From Ochotona curzoniae (Eukaryota > Chordata > Mammalia > Lagomorpha > Ochotonidae), in assembly GCF_017591425.1 (NCBI RefSeq), contig NW_024466512.1:23613501-23677500 (forward strand): 64,000 bases of DNA, read 5' to 3'. Of this stretch, positions 1 to 10,307 are shown one piece after another. Positions within the stretch are counted from its first letter, which is position 1; the number at the start of each line of letters is the position of its first letter. The notes under the pieces are model-generated. The model was not told where the DNA came from, did not search any database, and saw nothing but the letters and a program-made list of their open reading frames with translations. A program made the translations under genes and the position numbers.

Positions 1-91
1 CTCATTTTTCGAATAAATTAAACAGAGTAATAACAATGCTATTTATAATTTACTTTTAAAATCAGGTAAGTGGCTACTAAAGGCATGTAGC
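1..91. other. AT-rich unique flank
   Basis: No gene or recognisable repeat is visible in these first bases. Confidence 0.5.
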
Positions 92-172
92 AAGGGTCTT
101 CAAAATGTTTATGGAAAATGTGTGATGTGAAAAGACTGTTTATGAATTAAAAATTTGTCTTGCACCAAAAGC
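92..172. mobile_element. Possible mariner-like DNA transposon end
   Basis: The stretch beginning GGGTCTTCAAAATGTTTATGG resembles a terminal-repeat-like sequence common in mammalian genomes. A related terminus, with the shared core CTCCAAAAAGTTTGTGG, occurs at 13322. The family name is from memory and uncertain. It ends where the antisense L1 3' UTR begins. Confidence 0.35.
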
Positions 173-174
173 TT

Positions 175-1010
175 TCTTTTTTTTAAAAAAAAATTAATTA
201 CATTGCATTATGTGACACAGTTTCATAGGCTCTGGGATTCCCCCATTCCCTCCCTGTACCCTCCCCCCATAGTGGATTTCTCCACCTTTTTGCAATATTG
301 TAGTTCAGATTCAGTCAAGATTCTTTCAATGCAAGCATATACCAAGCGTAGAGTCCAGCATCTCATTGTTCAGATAAATTCAATGGTTTCTTGGGGAGAC
401 CATCTCTGATCTGAAGGTAGAGCTGTCAGAATATCTTCTTGATCAATTAAAAAACCCGACATAACATCAACAACAATTTACAACATTATGGAAATAATTG
501 ACATGGTATTGAGTAACCAATATGTTAAAAAATGCAAGTTCTTGGGCCCGGTGTCGTGGCCTAGTGGCTAAAGTCCTCACCTTGAACACGCTGGGATCCT
601 ATATGGGCGCCGGTTCTAATCCCGGCAGCTCCACTTCTCATCCAGCTCCCTGCTTGTGGCCTGGGAAGGCAGTTGAGGACGGCCCAAAGCTTTGGGACCC
701 TGTACCCGTGTGGGAGACCCGGAAGAGGTTCCTGGATCCTGGCTTCGGACTGGCATAGCATCGGCCGTTGCGCTCACTTGGGGAGTGAATCATCAGACGG
801 AAGATCTTCCTCTCTGTCTCTCCTCTTCTCTGTGTGTCTGACTTTGTGATAAAAAATAAATAAATCTTTAAAAAAAACCCAAAAATGCAAGTTCTTAACC
901 ACATCCTGTGACTACTTCATTGACATTTCAATTTTAGTTTATATGCAACCGGCTTCTATATACCTTTAAATGGCAATAGGGTACTATTCAGCTGTCTTGT
1001 GTCTATTTCA
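175..1010 (-). mobile_element. L1 3' UTR, antisense, split by a SINE
   Basis: This is the 3' end of a LINE-1 reading leftward. It is colinear over about 450 bases with 48991-49510, and its terminal part (TTAATTACATTGCATTATGTG, then a phrase complementary to AATCCCAGAGC-CTATG-AACTGT) matches the sense-strand L1 3' ends at 15.6 and 17.9 kb. No ORF2 sequence is retained, so the copy is heavily 5'-truncated. The SINE at 544-880 interrupts it. Confidence 0.75.
544..880 (+). mobile_element. CSINE, full length, inside L1 3' UTR
   Basis: A complete tRNA-derived SINE starting GGGCCCGGTG, with B-box-like GGTTCTAATCC and an A-rich tail containing AATAAATCTT. It is flanked by a perfect 16-bp target-site duplication, AAAAATGCAAGTTCTT, at 528-543 and 881-896. 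It belongs to the lineage with the head CGTGGCCTAGTGGCTAAAG and the tail TGACTTTGTGATAAAAAA. The intact TSD and retained CpGs point to a fairly young insertion. Open frames across it are not genes. Confidence 0.92.
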
Positions 1011-1578
1011 AAAGCTTTCTTTTACTTGCATGTTTCCATGAACCTTTAAAAGTTTGTTCATATATGCATATATGCATAGTACATTGGTCTCACATAAAAT
1101 ATCAAGAATAGTCAGCGTAGTACAATTATGCTCTGCCAATAAAGATGTTAGAGACAAAGATACTTTTAAATTTAATGTCCTTAATGAGTAAACTTTTCCT
1201 TCTTACTTTTTCACTTATGACCACTTACTGGTTATTGTTACTCTGGACCTTATGTCAATGCTTCAGGCATAAAGAATAGGAAGGACTGCCAGGGAAAAAC
1301 TGATTTTTTCCTTGTGAGGCTCTGTCTTTTAATATGACTAGGGAAATTCTTTTTTGGATTATCTGCCTGCAGTTCATTGGTTAGAGCCATGTTTCATGAC
1401 CATTCTTTTCTTTAATGAAAGTTTGGAATTTATGTAGTGTACATTTTTACTCTCTGTTATAGGAGAAGGCAAGAGAGAATAGATTATGTTTAGGATTTGG
1501 GTCAACCAGCCTGCAATGTTTGCTACATACTTTCTGTAAGGATTGTTGGGAAGATTCAGAGACAATGTAGTTAAACAG
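1011..1578. other. Unique AT-rich DNA, no gene seen
   Basis: There is no coding signal, RNA gene or clear repeat. The only open frames are short and lack splice or homology support. Confidence 0.5.
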
Positions 1579-1925
1579 TTTTTTTTTTTTTTTTAAGATT
1601 TACTTATTTTTTATTTGAAAGGCAGAGTTACACAGACAGAGAAGTAGAGGCAGAGAGAAGAATCTTTGGTCCACTGATTCACTCACTCCCCAGATGGGTG
1701 CAGTAGCTGGAGCTGGGTAGGTCTGAAGCCTGGAACTTGGAGGTTCTCCTGGGTCTCCCGCGTGGGTCCTAGGAGCCAAGAATTTGTGCTCTTCTCTGCT
1801 GCTTTCACAGGCCATTAGTAGGGAGCTGGTTTGGAAGTGGAGCCACTGGGACCTGAACAACTCCCATTATGGGATGCTGGAGCTGCAGACAGAGGCTTAG
1901 CCTGATATGCAACAGCATTGGCCCC
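1579..1925 (-). mobile_element. Old CSINE, antisense
   Basis: An antisense SINE beginning with a long T-run and AAGATTTACTTATTTTTTATTTG and ending at GGCCCC. The head and body resemble the rabbit-type C repeat more than the young pika-type copies. TTAAACAGTTTT on the left and TTTAAACATTTT on the right form a decayed TSD. Divergence shows it is older than the copies at 544 or 2681. Confidence 0.82.
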
Positions 1926-2667
1926 AACATTTAAACATTTTGTGGATTATAATTTAAATTAAAAACCTGTTTATTTTTCTTCTTGCTTTCTATTGGATGT
2001 TTTAAAAATTAGACTGTATTCTTGAATTAACTTATTCTAATTTTGTATATAAAGTATAGATAATCTAGTCAAGAAGCTACTTATGTTAGGTGAGTTCATT
2101 TTGTTTATAATATTCTAGAAATTATTATTATTAGCATGTTAGGCATCAATACTGCAGTATTCCCAACCAGCTCTCCAGTTTTCTTCTAAGAATTAGAACT
2201 ATTTCTACATCTTGCTGATCTTTGTACATCATCTATCCTAATCATCATTGCTAGGAGTATTCATATTTAGGCTTTCTTTTTTAGAGATCTAAAAGAAAAG
2301 AATAGCTTTCCAGAACAATATTCACCACACATGTCATATTCTCCATTTTCTCATAGGTATTGTTAAATATTTTTTAGAAAAGCCTATTTTTTCTTATAGG
2401 CACCATTAACATGGGCATAATTTTTTCCCTTTTAAGAAAAAAAATGAGAGAGGAGTTATTTTTTAGCTCTTTTTACTAAAATTATTCCTATGAGGATCTG
2501 TTAAATTGTAAGTCAGTTTATAAAAGTGAGCAAATAACCTCCAGGCCTGATGGTTTGTGGAGTGATCTCTTACATTTGGGAAGTGTTCTGTAGAATGTTT
2601 CTTTTTTAAGGAGCACTGTTTTCTGGAGAGTACATCTGCTTTGAGTGACAGCCATACTGAAATATAA
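1926..2667. other. Unique AT-rich DNA
   Basis: Nothing recognisable is visible. The sequence is AT-rich with short homopolymer runs. Confidence 0.5.
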
Positions 2668-2680
2668 AAAGCAATCTATC

Positions 2681-3007
2681 GGGCCCGGCACGATGGCGCA
2701 GTGGTTAAGGTCCTCGCCTTGCACGCCCAGAATCCCATATGGGTGCCGGTTCTAATCCTGGCAGCCCTGCTTCCCATCCAGCTCCCTGCCTGTGGCCTGG
2801 GAAAGCAGTCGAGGACGGCCCAAAGTTTTGGGACCCTGCACCCGTGTGGGAGACCCGGAAGAGGCTCCTGGTTCTCGGATTGGCTCAGCTGCAGCCATTG
2901 TGGCCGCCTGGGGAGTGAATCATTGGACGGAAGATTTTCCTCTTGGTCTCCGCCTCTCTGTATATCCGCCTTTCCAATAAAAATGAAAAAATAAATCCTA
3001 AAAAAAG
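2681..3007 (+). mobile_element. CSINE, full length
   Basis: A full-length SINE with head GGGCCCGGCACGATGGCGCA, B box GGTTCTAATCC and tail CCAATAAAAATGAAAAAATAAATCCT. It has an exact 13-bp TSD, AAAGCAATCTATC, at 2668-2680 and 3008-3020. It belongs to the lineage with the GCGCA-GTGGTTAAGGTCCTCGCCTTGCACGCC head, distinct from the copy at 544. It lies 665 bases upstream of the coding exon. Confidence 0.92.
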
Positions 3008-3020
3008 AAAGCAATCTATC

Positions 3021-3672
3021 AATAGTGGGGAAAATGTTAGCAGAGGAGGCAGAGCTGCAAAGTGACTCTAGACCTCCTGTTGCTCTCTCTCATCAATGTC
3101 CTGTAAAATATTTTTGATTTGAAAAGAGTGTACCCTGACTCATCTTTAAGCCAACAGGAAGACCCTGAGCAGCTAATGTACTGAATGACAGCCCTAACTT
3201 GAACTGAGTAACTTGGCTGGGTGTTGAATTTGAAAATAGGCTCACTGTTCAAGAATATGTGTGCTGGAACAATCACATGAAGTAGGAGAAATGACCTTCA
3301 AATCACTAGTATTCAAAATTGTATGTATTTTTTTCCTTGTGGGTAATAATAAAGATGGAAAAGTTAAAGCAATTTTTCAGGAGGTAAATAATTCCTGGAA
3401 GCTCCCTGAAAAGGGGAAGAGAGGAATGAGAATGAAGTAAGAGAGCTAAGAAATAAAGGCATCTCTGAAGAATTTGGGGATTTGCAGAGGAACTTGTGGG
3501 ATGTTATGGAGTTCTGAGACCATCAGGTTTCTTCTGCATTTTTTTTCAGTCTGATGAAAATGATGGTAGTTTGTAAATGTTGTCATTTGTGAGGGAATTA
3601 GACTTTGATGTGTGTGTGCTTTTTGTTTAAGCTTTAGCTTTTGCTACCTGTCTTCTTTCTTTCTTTTTGCAG
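3021..3672 (+). other. Intron upstream of the exon, ending in a 3' splice site
   Basis: Unique sequence ending in a pyrimidine-rich tract (CTGTCTTCTTTCTTTCTTTT) followed by TGCAG. This is a good mammalian acceptor at 3671-3672. No other exon is visible within it. Confidence 0.6.
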
Positions 3673-3834
3673 ACATTGTTCGAAGTGATGTTGCCTTGGA
3701 TAAACAAAAAGGTTGCAAGATTGCACAACATCCTGATGTTATGCTGGAACTCCAAAGAGAGAAGGCAGCTCAGATGCATTTGATTCTTTTAAAGGAGCAA
3801 TTCTCCAATACTTACAGTAATCTTGTATTAACAG
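3673..3834 (+). CDS. Internal coding exon of an unidentified gene (partial)
   Basis: This is the only convincing coding segment in the window. It is 162 nt long with a strong acceptor (pyrimidine tract then TGCAG) and a near-perfect donor (ACAG|GTAAGA). It opens with the last two bases of a codon and closes with the first base of one, so both introns are phase 1 and skipping it would keep the frame. The 53 complete codons have no stop and encode a charged, helix-prone peptide running from IVRSDVALDKQK through HPDVMLELQREKAAQ to SNLVLT. The middle part (LELQREKAAQMHLILLKEQF) looks like a short coiled-coil or helical hairpin. There is no signal peptide or membrane segment. I do not recognise the protein. 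The upstream in-frame ATG at 3612 lies in the intron and should not be taken as the start. No neighbouring exon was found, so this exon is isolated by more than 3 kb on the left and probably much more on the right. Confidence 0.75.
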
Positions 3835-6800
3835 GTAAGACTGCTGGAGTCAGCTGAAATCTTACAGCATCTGTTAATCTCCATAAGTTAGCTACTTGAT
3901 GCTTGGGGAGCACTAAAGTGGAATCCAGATGGCCCCGTATCTGCCTATGTCCACCTACTGTGTCATTTTTCAAATTGTGACAATTCTTGTCTTTCCATAA
4001 CAAGTATTTCTTTTAGTTAAAAAATTTTGTCTTGACCTTGTGGACAGTTGAGTATGGGTTTTCTCAAAAGACAGAACCAATGAAATTTAATGAAGTTTTA
4101 TAAAAATATGGCTTTCTAGTTGTGTGCCAGTAGATTTAAGAGAATTACTAAATTTGGTGTTTTTTAAAATGCAGCAATTTTTCTCTTTCTGTGCATGTCC
4201 TTTCTGTGAACCCAATGAATATAAAGATGAAATGTAAAAGATAATGATTCTTAGAGCTGCTGAGAATGTCCTATTCCTGATGGAATTTGAAAATATCTGG
4301 TAAATTTGGTTTTCTTTGTAATTACATCTTTGGTTCTAGGAGGAGAAAAGTATGTTAGAGCTGCAAGGAGAAACAACTTTTTGCAGGGCTCCCTGCAAAC
4401 GTGGCTGGTAAAGAGCATGCGAGTTGCCTATCTTTGAACAAAAATGTAGTAGCATACTCTAATGTGAGAATCATAAGAATTTTAGATGAATTAAGAATAG
4501 CCTCAATTACTTACATTTTCTTGAGAGTCTGTCATACCTGCTGTGTTATGTTGTTTCATATGATCTTTAACAAGTCAAAAGTTTGCTTTCCCCTTTTTAT
4601 AAATATTAAAAAATAATAGAACATCTTACAAGCTGTGAATATCTCACACTTATTTTTCTAATTCAAAGTAAAGAAAAATTAATCTTTTTGTAGGATTCCT
4701 GGCATTTTACCAGGAATCAGAGAGTGGCAACCAAATTGTTTTGCTTTTAAAAAAGTGTAAGACTCTGAAATTTTCATCTTGTACCAGGTAGAAAATCCAA
4801 CATCGTGAGATGAAAGCCAGATTTAAATATGGCTTTGGAGAGCAGGGACGAGGATTATGGATTTCTTAAGTATAGACTCGGTGATTTGCTCTTTGATAGC
4901 TCATTAAATGAAGGAAGTCTTCAAAGTGATTTGCAGTCAGTGCATGTGTATTCCCCTAAATTGGTTAACTGAATTAAATTTAGATGTTTGGAAAGACTGT
5001 AAGGCTTGCTTCAACTTTCTCCAGCCTACCTGATATTTGAAATGTATGTATATTTAGTATTTTCTAAAGCAATGATCAGACATGAAATATTTTAATGTAA
5101 TCCTGTTCTAATATTTTTAGGCCATATTGGAGAGGTCACACCCTATGTTCTTTGATGTGCTATAGAAAAGACTTAGAGTAATTCTAACCCTAAACTGTGG
5201 ATCCAGAATATGGCTTGAAGGCATATTATCCTTGAAAACACAAGTGTTCTATTGAGTTCAATGGAATTTTTCTAATTCTCAGTAACATAATCCCTTTGGA
5301 TGTTTATTCACAGTTCAAACTGTTGGAATCAACATTGTCAACTTTTACCCTGACAACTTGCTTACTTTCCACTAAACAAACGTACCCTACAGAAGAGCCC
5401 TTTTTCCTGCTCTCACTTCTCCCAAGCTTCAAAGGGTCCTCAGGCATTTTCCACATTTTTCACCCAAAGCTTTTGCAGAGGTGGGACCTTGAAGTAGACA
5501 GGGCATTCAGTGCACCCCAGTTTGTTTACATGAAAGTTCAGAAGGTTTTGGTTCCAGGTGTAGGGAAGAGATGGAGTCCTTTTGGTTTAGCACCAATGGT
5601 AAAACTATTTTAATGTCCTTTACTAAGTCTTTGATTTTACCCAGTGTGGTTTTCTAATTGTTATGAAGTTTAATCCTTGATTTCTTATATAAATCCTGAG
5701 AACATGGTCTCCAGACAGCTAAACATAATATTTAAACATAACTAAACTAACTTTTGTAAATATTTCCCTTTTCAGTGATGAATGTATATTGGTAAGGAGA
5801 GCGAGGTTGAAGGGGCAGGGACCTCTCAAATGAAGTGACTTTCTTTACCAACACATGCAAAACACCTCTAGAATTCTTGTTTGGTGATATCCACTTATTT
5901 TGTGTAATCCTGAATAATGTTTGCAATATCTGCAATGAAAATATTTGTGTGAGAATAGAATGAGGAAAGTTGCCTCTAAATTCTCAGAGATCACTGTTTT
6001 CACATCTTGCTCCTATCACTATTCATTGATAGAATTTCATAAGTGTGGTTATCAGAGTGTAGTAATTGTTCCTGATCAGTTAGTGGTATGATATAAAAAT
6101 GGTAAAACTGAGATTCTAGGTGTGGTAAGCATTTCATGAAATATCAAGCAATTAAAAATCATGTTAAAAATAATAGCAACAAATCCTCATTCATAGGTGT
6201 TCTGCTTTTATCTGATGTAATGGTTAACTGTTGAGTTGAGAGACACACCTTTACTTTCTATGTTTCAGCTAATGATCCTTTTTAAGCAGAAACCCCTTAA
6301 ATAGTGGTCATTAATTGTCTACATTTGATCTTAGCAAAAGGACCAAGAAGCAGTTCATTAATAGTCTAATTTCAAAGGTGTAGTATCCATTTTATAAGGA
6401 AACCCCTCTAGTGATAGCCCAGTTAACAGAAACTAATATAAACTAATAAACCTTAATGCATTAATTTTATTGGATTTTTAGACAAGTGGATTTTTTTTCA
6501 TGTTTTTATGCATACTTTTAAACATTGGTTAAAGTTTTCTGGTGAATGACTTATATGGTATTGGAAGTAATATTTTCCTCACTCAGCCTAAAAGATTTAT
6601 GAAGTAAACTATAAAGTTATGGGAATGTGTGTAGTAATTCCGGTAGGACATCAGCGGTGGAAGATAGGTGAACCAAGTAGTGAACGTTTACACCAAGTTT
6701 GTATGTCCTACTCTTGAGTCTGTGAAAGTTGTCACTGTGCATGTCACTCAAAGATTGGTAAGTAAGAGGGAGAATTGAGTGGGAGATTTCAAGGAAAAAA

Positions 6801-7389
6801 ACGGTATCAGTTATTTTTTTGTGCTTCTGTATATTCAGTTTTATAAATTTGTTGAAATGAAAGTCCTTTTTTACAGAATAATATAAATGCTTGCTAAATC
6901 AGTTTTATAGAGTAAGCTTCAATTATTTGTTGCTTGTCACCTGCCCGCTCTCAGTTTTGAGGTGAAAATTGAATTTTTGTTGCGAATCCCTGGGAATCAG
7001 ATGGGAAATGTGAAAGTTACGTCAGTTATTTCCTTAGGAGGAAATAAATATCTTAGGACTTTATTTGGAATCTAAACTCCCAGAGGACAGAGACTATCAT
7101 ATCTGTTTAGCATTATTAGTACTATGAAGTCATCTGGCTAAATGTCCTCTTGACTGTCCTCCTGTTGGCTTAAAACCTACCCGTTATAAATGGGTGGCAG
7201 AATTCAATATGCTCTATTGGGGTTCCCACCGTGGGTATTACATCTTTTCCTTGGTCATTTGTGATTTCTATGCGCAACTCTACTGTGTTACTGCAGCAAG
7301 TGAACTTAGCAGAAACAGCATGTACTTCTCTGTTGTGGCTCATTCTGCTATTTCCAATTGAGAAGAAGTTCTCAACTCTGTGGCACATA
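3835..7389 (+). other. Intron downstream of the exon, mostly unique
   Basis: About 3.5 kb starting with the GTAAGA donor. Apart from the U2 fragment at 6318-6354 I see no repeat, RNA gene or exon. The 105-codon frame at 5296 has no splice sites or recognisable domain and is probably chance. Confidence 0.5.
6318..6354 (-). pseudogene. U2 snRNA 5'-end pseudogene fragment
   Basis: On the minus strand this reads TGCTTCTTGGTCCTTTTGC, then TAAGATCAAATGTAGAC. That matches the first ~38 nt of U2 snRNA (CTTCTCGGCCTTTTGGCTAAG, then ATCAAGTGTAGTAT) with about four substitutions or gaps. The rest of U2, including the Sm site and 3' stem-loops, is absent, so it is a dead, truncated retrocopy. The U2 sequence used is from general knowledge. 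Confidence 0.6.
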
Positions 7390-7402
7390 GACCTGTTCTT
7401 TC
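7390..7402. repeat. Left TSD of the composite element
   Basis: GACCTGTTCTTTC, repeated exactly at 10295-10307. It defines the left edge of a single retrotransposition event. Confidence 0.85.
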
Positions 7403-7420
7403 TTTCTTTCTTTTTTTTTT

Positions 7421-7850
7421 TTTTAAGTTTTATAAAATTTTATTTTGACATTCTTTACATAGTTGATTAGGGTAAGAAGGTTCAAGGGCTACATGAAAGT
7501 GGATAATACTAGTATGTTTTCCATATTGTTACCTTCATGTTTAAAAGGGGTTATTTAAGGGAGAAGGCCCACCCATTTTCCCACCCTCCCCAGGTCCCGG
7601 ATGTAGGGCATGCTCTGAGGTTCTTGCTCAAGTGGTTTTGATATTGCAACAGTTATGAATCGTTGTCAATCTTGCCACTCCAAGCACTATGAGGGCTTTG
7701 AAAAATCCACTGATTGACATAGTCCATCATAGCTGAGATGGTTGGTTGACCCGTTCTGTCTTCTCTCTTTTCTTCGTTAGGGTTTTGAGTCCAGCATTTA
7801 GATTAGGAAGATCTCCAAAGAAACTTCTTGTATGTGCTAACAAGTACAGG
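7421..7850 (-). mobile_element. 3' domain of the composite element with poly(A) signal
   Basis: This AT-richer segment lies between the GC-rich body and the tail. In sense it ends GTCAAAATAAAATTTTATAA and then poly(A). It does not match the pika-type L1 3' UTR seen at 0.2, 15.6, 17.9 and 49 kb, and the second copy at 46.8-48.7 kb lacks it. Confidence 0.55.
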
Positions 7851-9662
7851 GCCCGGCACCATCCATCGCTCCAATCAGCTGGTGGTTGCAGTTGCTGGGT
7901 TGGTTCTGTTTTCACTCCCGACTTCCACTGGAACCAATGGGTGTTGCAGTCCAGCCTAGTTCTGCCCAGCACATACTTGGCCCTCACATAAACCAGCGGG
8001 AGCTGCAGCCTAGGTTGGAGCGACCCACAATAACCCCCACCAGGCCCACCCCCTACCCTGGTTTGCCAGTAAGTGTAGCAGTAATCCAGTCTGTCCCACA
8101 CCCCATTCCACCCCAGCCGCTATCTTAGTTATCTTAGTTTTATGTCCTGTGGAAGTGGTAACCCAAGAGGGATGAGCCCACTATTTCCCTCCCAGGCCTC
8201 TCCCACTCCCAGATTCCAGTTGATGCTGCGTCTAAGCCCAAACAACCCTCGCCCACTTTAATTTTCTTTGCACCAGTAGGAATAATCCACCCAGCCCGGC
8301 TTTTCCCTGATCTGGTCCGCACGAAGCCCACAGGTGTGGTAGCTCTGCCTAGTCTGGTCTGCCCCCATCCCAGCCCATGCTCTCCTGCGGAAGTAGCTGT
8401 CCTGCAAAGGAACCCTCCCTTATTCCCCTGCCGGCTCTGCCCACTTCCTTTCTTGTTCTCAGGCTGGTAGGGCGCTGCGGTCCCTTCCGGTACAGGCAAC
8501 CTCACCTCGGCATTCCATAATGTGCACTAGTCTTTGTTGCGACCAACCCTAGGTCGACCCACACTGGTGCCTGGATTTGCCAGTGGATGACGTGGACAGA
8601 TTCAGCCTGGTCCTGCCCCCACGTCAGCCAATTGTATGCCAGTGGGTAGCTTTCCATGGCCTTTTCTGGGCTGTTTCCTATCATGTTTCTTGCGTTTACC
8701 TGCCGGGTCTGTGTCCTGCCAGAGGAGTTGCCCAGGCTCCTCCATCAGAACCTCTCCCAATGCCAGGTTTCACGCTTACCAGTGGGTCCATGAGCCAACC
8801 TTACTCAGTCCACCTCCTGTAATAACAGGAACTGTGGCTTTTCCTGACTGGCCTTCCACCCAATCTGGTTCTTGCTGTTGGATGTTCCAGCCCAGCCATG
8901 GTTTGTCTATACCCACATATGGCTCACACATGGCTCAGTAGGGGTTTGAGACCCTGCCTAGTCCATCCCACATCTGCCCTGGTCCTCCAGAACACCAGGG
9001 GGAGTCGGGGTCCGGCCCGGTTCGGTGCATCCAATCCCAGTCCACACTTGTGCCAAGGGAGACTACAACTGTTTCCAGATCAGAACGCAGCTCCCCTTCC
9101 AGGCCATGTGCCTCTTGGTGGGAACCTCAGCCCAGCTAGGGTTGTCCCCTTTGCTCCCCAACTGGGTCTGTTCCCAGCCATAGATCACTTGCCTGCCAAT
9201 GGATGCTCTGACTCAGCTTGGCACAGCTCCTCACCTGTCCCGACCTCTGCCTTAGACACTGTGGCTTAGCGTCCCTGGCTCCAACAGACCAGCAGGTACA
9301 AGAACCTAGCTCGGCAAGACCTCTGCTCCCTCCTGGTTTCTAGTTTTACTTGTGGGCTAAGGTTTGTTCAGTCGTGCCTAATCTACTCTGTTCCATTACC
9401 AGTTGACACATTGGCCAACTGTTGGAGCTACTTTTGCAGGACAGGCCCCAAGCCCTAGCTTCTGCATGACTGCTATTTGGTGCTCAGAATTATTAGTGAC
9501 TGAAAGTTTTGCTAAGGAAGAGTTACTGCCTGTTTCAGGTCCAAGAAGCACAATGGGTTCAACCTGGAGCGAATTAAGCAGCAACTCAAAGAACCAAATC
9601 CCCAGAGCTCCCCAGCAGGGCGGCCAGCAGGCAGAGCCTGGCACCAAATGGCGCACTGGCCG
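7850..9662 (-). repeat. GC-rich degenerate minisatellite-like body
   Basis: About 1.8 kb of C-rich (plus strand) sequence in which variants of CCAGTGGGTGCTG, AGCCCAGCCTGGTC and CTGCCCCCATCCCAG recur at irregular spacing. It is much richer in GC than the surrounding DNA. It is colinear in long blocks with 46860-48150, for example the phrases CTCTCCCAATGCCAG and CACATACTTGGCC, which fixes it as a dispersed repeat and not coding DNA. Confidence 0.7.
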
Positions 9663-9919
9663 CCCGGGGACAGCTCAGCACATGGCGGCTGTGCCCATGG
9701 CGGCTGTCCGGGATCCAGGCATGAGACGCCCCGTCCTGAGACCCACCAGCTGCCAGGAGGCTGCTGGAGGTTTAAATAACCCAGGCCCAAGGTCGCGCCC
9801 CTCCCAAATCCCATTCACCGCCCCATGAGGGCGGCGGGTGGGTCCCGGGCCTGCCCAGTCCCAGAGGCCTCCCCCTCGGTCTACTCACCCCGAAGGAAGC
9901 GGCCCCCGGAACCAGCAGG
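9663..9919 (-). repeat. Promoter-like monomer 1 (257 bp)
   Basis: The innermost unit of the array. It contains two GCCGCCAT cores (YY1-like on the minus strand, plus-strand ATGGCGGC near 9682 and 9698), one TATTTAAA TATA-like box (plus-strand TTTAAATA at 9771) and many intact CpGs. It differs from unit 2 by only a few bases, for example ATTCACC versus ACTCACC. Confidence 0.8.
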
Positions 9920-10176
9920 CCCGGGGACAGCTCAGCACATGGCGGCTGTGCCCATGGCGGCTGTCCGGGATCCAGGCATGAGACGCCCCGTCCTGAGACC
10001 CACCAGCTGCCAGGAGGCTGCTGGAGGTTTAAATAACCCAGGCCCAAGGTCGCGCCCCTCCCAAATCCCACTCACCGCCCCATGAGGGCGGCGGGTGGGT
10101 CCCGGGCCTGCCCAGTCCCGGAGGCCTCCCCCTCGGTCTACTCACCCCGAAGGAAGCGGCCCCCGGAACCAGCAGG
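9920..10176 (-). repeat. Promoter-like monomer 2 (257 bp)
   Basis: A full unit beginning CCCGGGGACAG on the plus strand, exactly 257 bases from unit 1. The same YY1-like pair and TATA-like box (plus-strand TTTAAATA at 10028) are present. Near-identity to unit 1 implies recent duplication or homogenisation. Confidence 0.8.
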
Positions 10177-10290
10177 CCCGGGGACAGCTCAGCACATGGC
10201 GGCTGTGCCCATGGCGGCTGTCCGGGATCCAGGCATGAGACGCCCCGTCCTGAGACCCACCAGCTGCCAGGAGGCTGCTGGAGGTTTAAA
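10177..10290 (-). repeat. Promoter-like monomer 3 (partial, 5' terminal)
   Basis: The outermost unit, cut at TTTAAA (10285), about four bases before the TSD. The break lies at the TATA-like box. That is where a transcript started upstream, or a 5'-truncated copy, could end. Confidence 0.75.
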
Positions 10291-10294
10291 AATC

Positions 10295-10307
10295 GACCTG
10301 TTCTTTC
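10295..10307. repeat. Right TSD of the composite element
   Basis: GACCTGTTCTTTC, identical to 7390-7402. Confidence 0.85.

Larger units (their letters stand above)
7403..10294 (-). mobile_element. 2.9-kb composite non-LTR element, monomer-promoted, non-autonomous
   Basis: A discrete insertion read on the minus strand, bounded by a perfect 13-bp TSD. The 5' end (right) carries two and a half near-identical 257-bp CpG-rich monomers (9663-10290). A GC-rich central body follows (about 7850-9660) made of degenerate minisatellite-like phrases such as CCAGTGGGTGCTGCAGCCC and AGCCTGGTCTGCCCC. A unique 3' domain (about 7421-7850) comes next, then AATAAA about 20 nt before a poly(A) tail ending in GAAA repeats (left side as TTTC repeats). 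No ORF1, endonuclease or reverse transcriptase is present. The longest open frames follow GC richness and lack start context or domains. Target-primed reverse transcription by L1 is inferred from the TSD and A-tail. The layout (5' array, VNTR-like middle, A-tailed 3' end) resembles primate SVA, with no sequence relation implied. The alternative is an L1 promoter and 5' UTR with the ORFs deleted. Confidence 0.7.

Noticed and set aside
558..640. Functional tRNA gene
   Set aside because: The tRNA-like A/B-box sequence belongs to the SINE head. It lacks a full cloverleaf and is repeated through the window.
522..904. Open frames in SINE sequence (also at 2.7, 27.3, 31.1, 32.4, 36.5, 37.7, 53.6 and 61.0 kb)
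   Set aside because: The same peptides recur wherever the SINE occurs. They are translations of a tRNA-derived repeat, not genes.
5296..5613. 105-codon open frame
   Set aside because: No paired splice sites, no recognised domain, and a leucine/serine-rich composition typical of chance frames.
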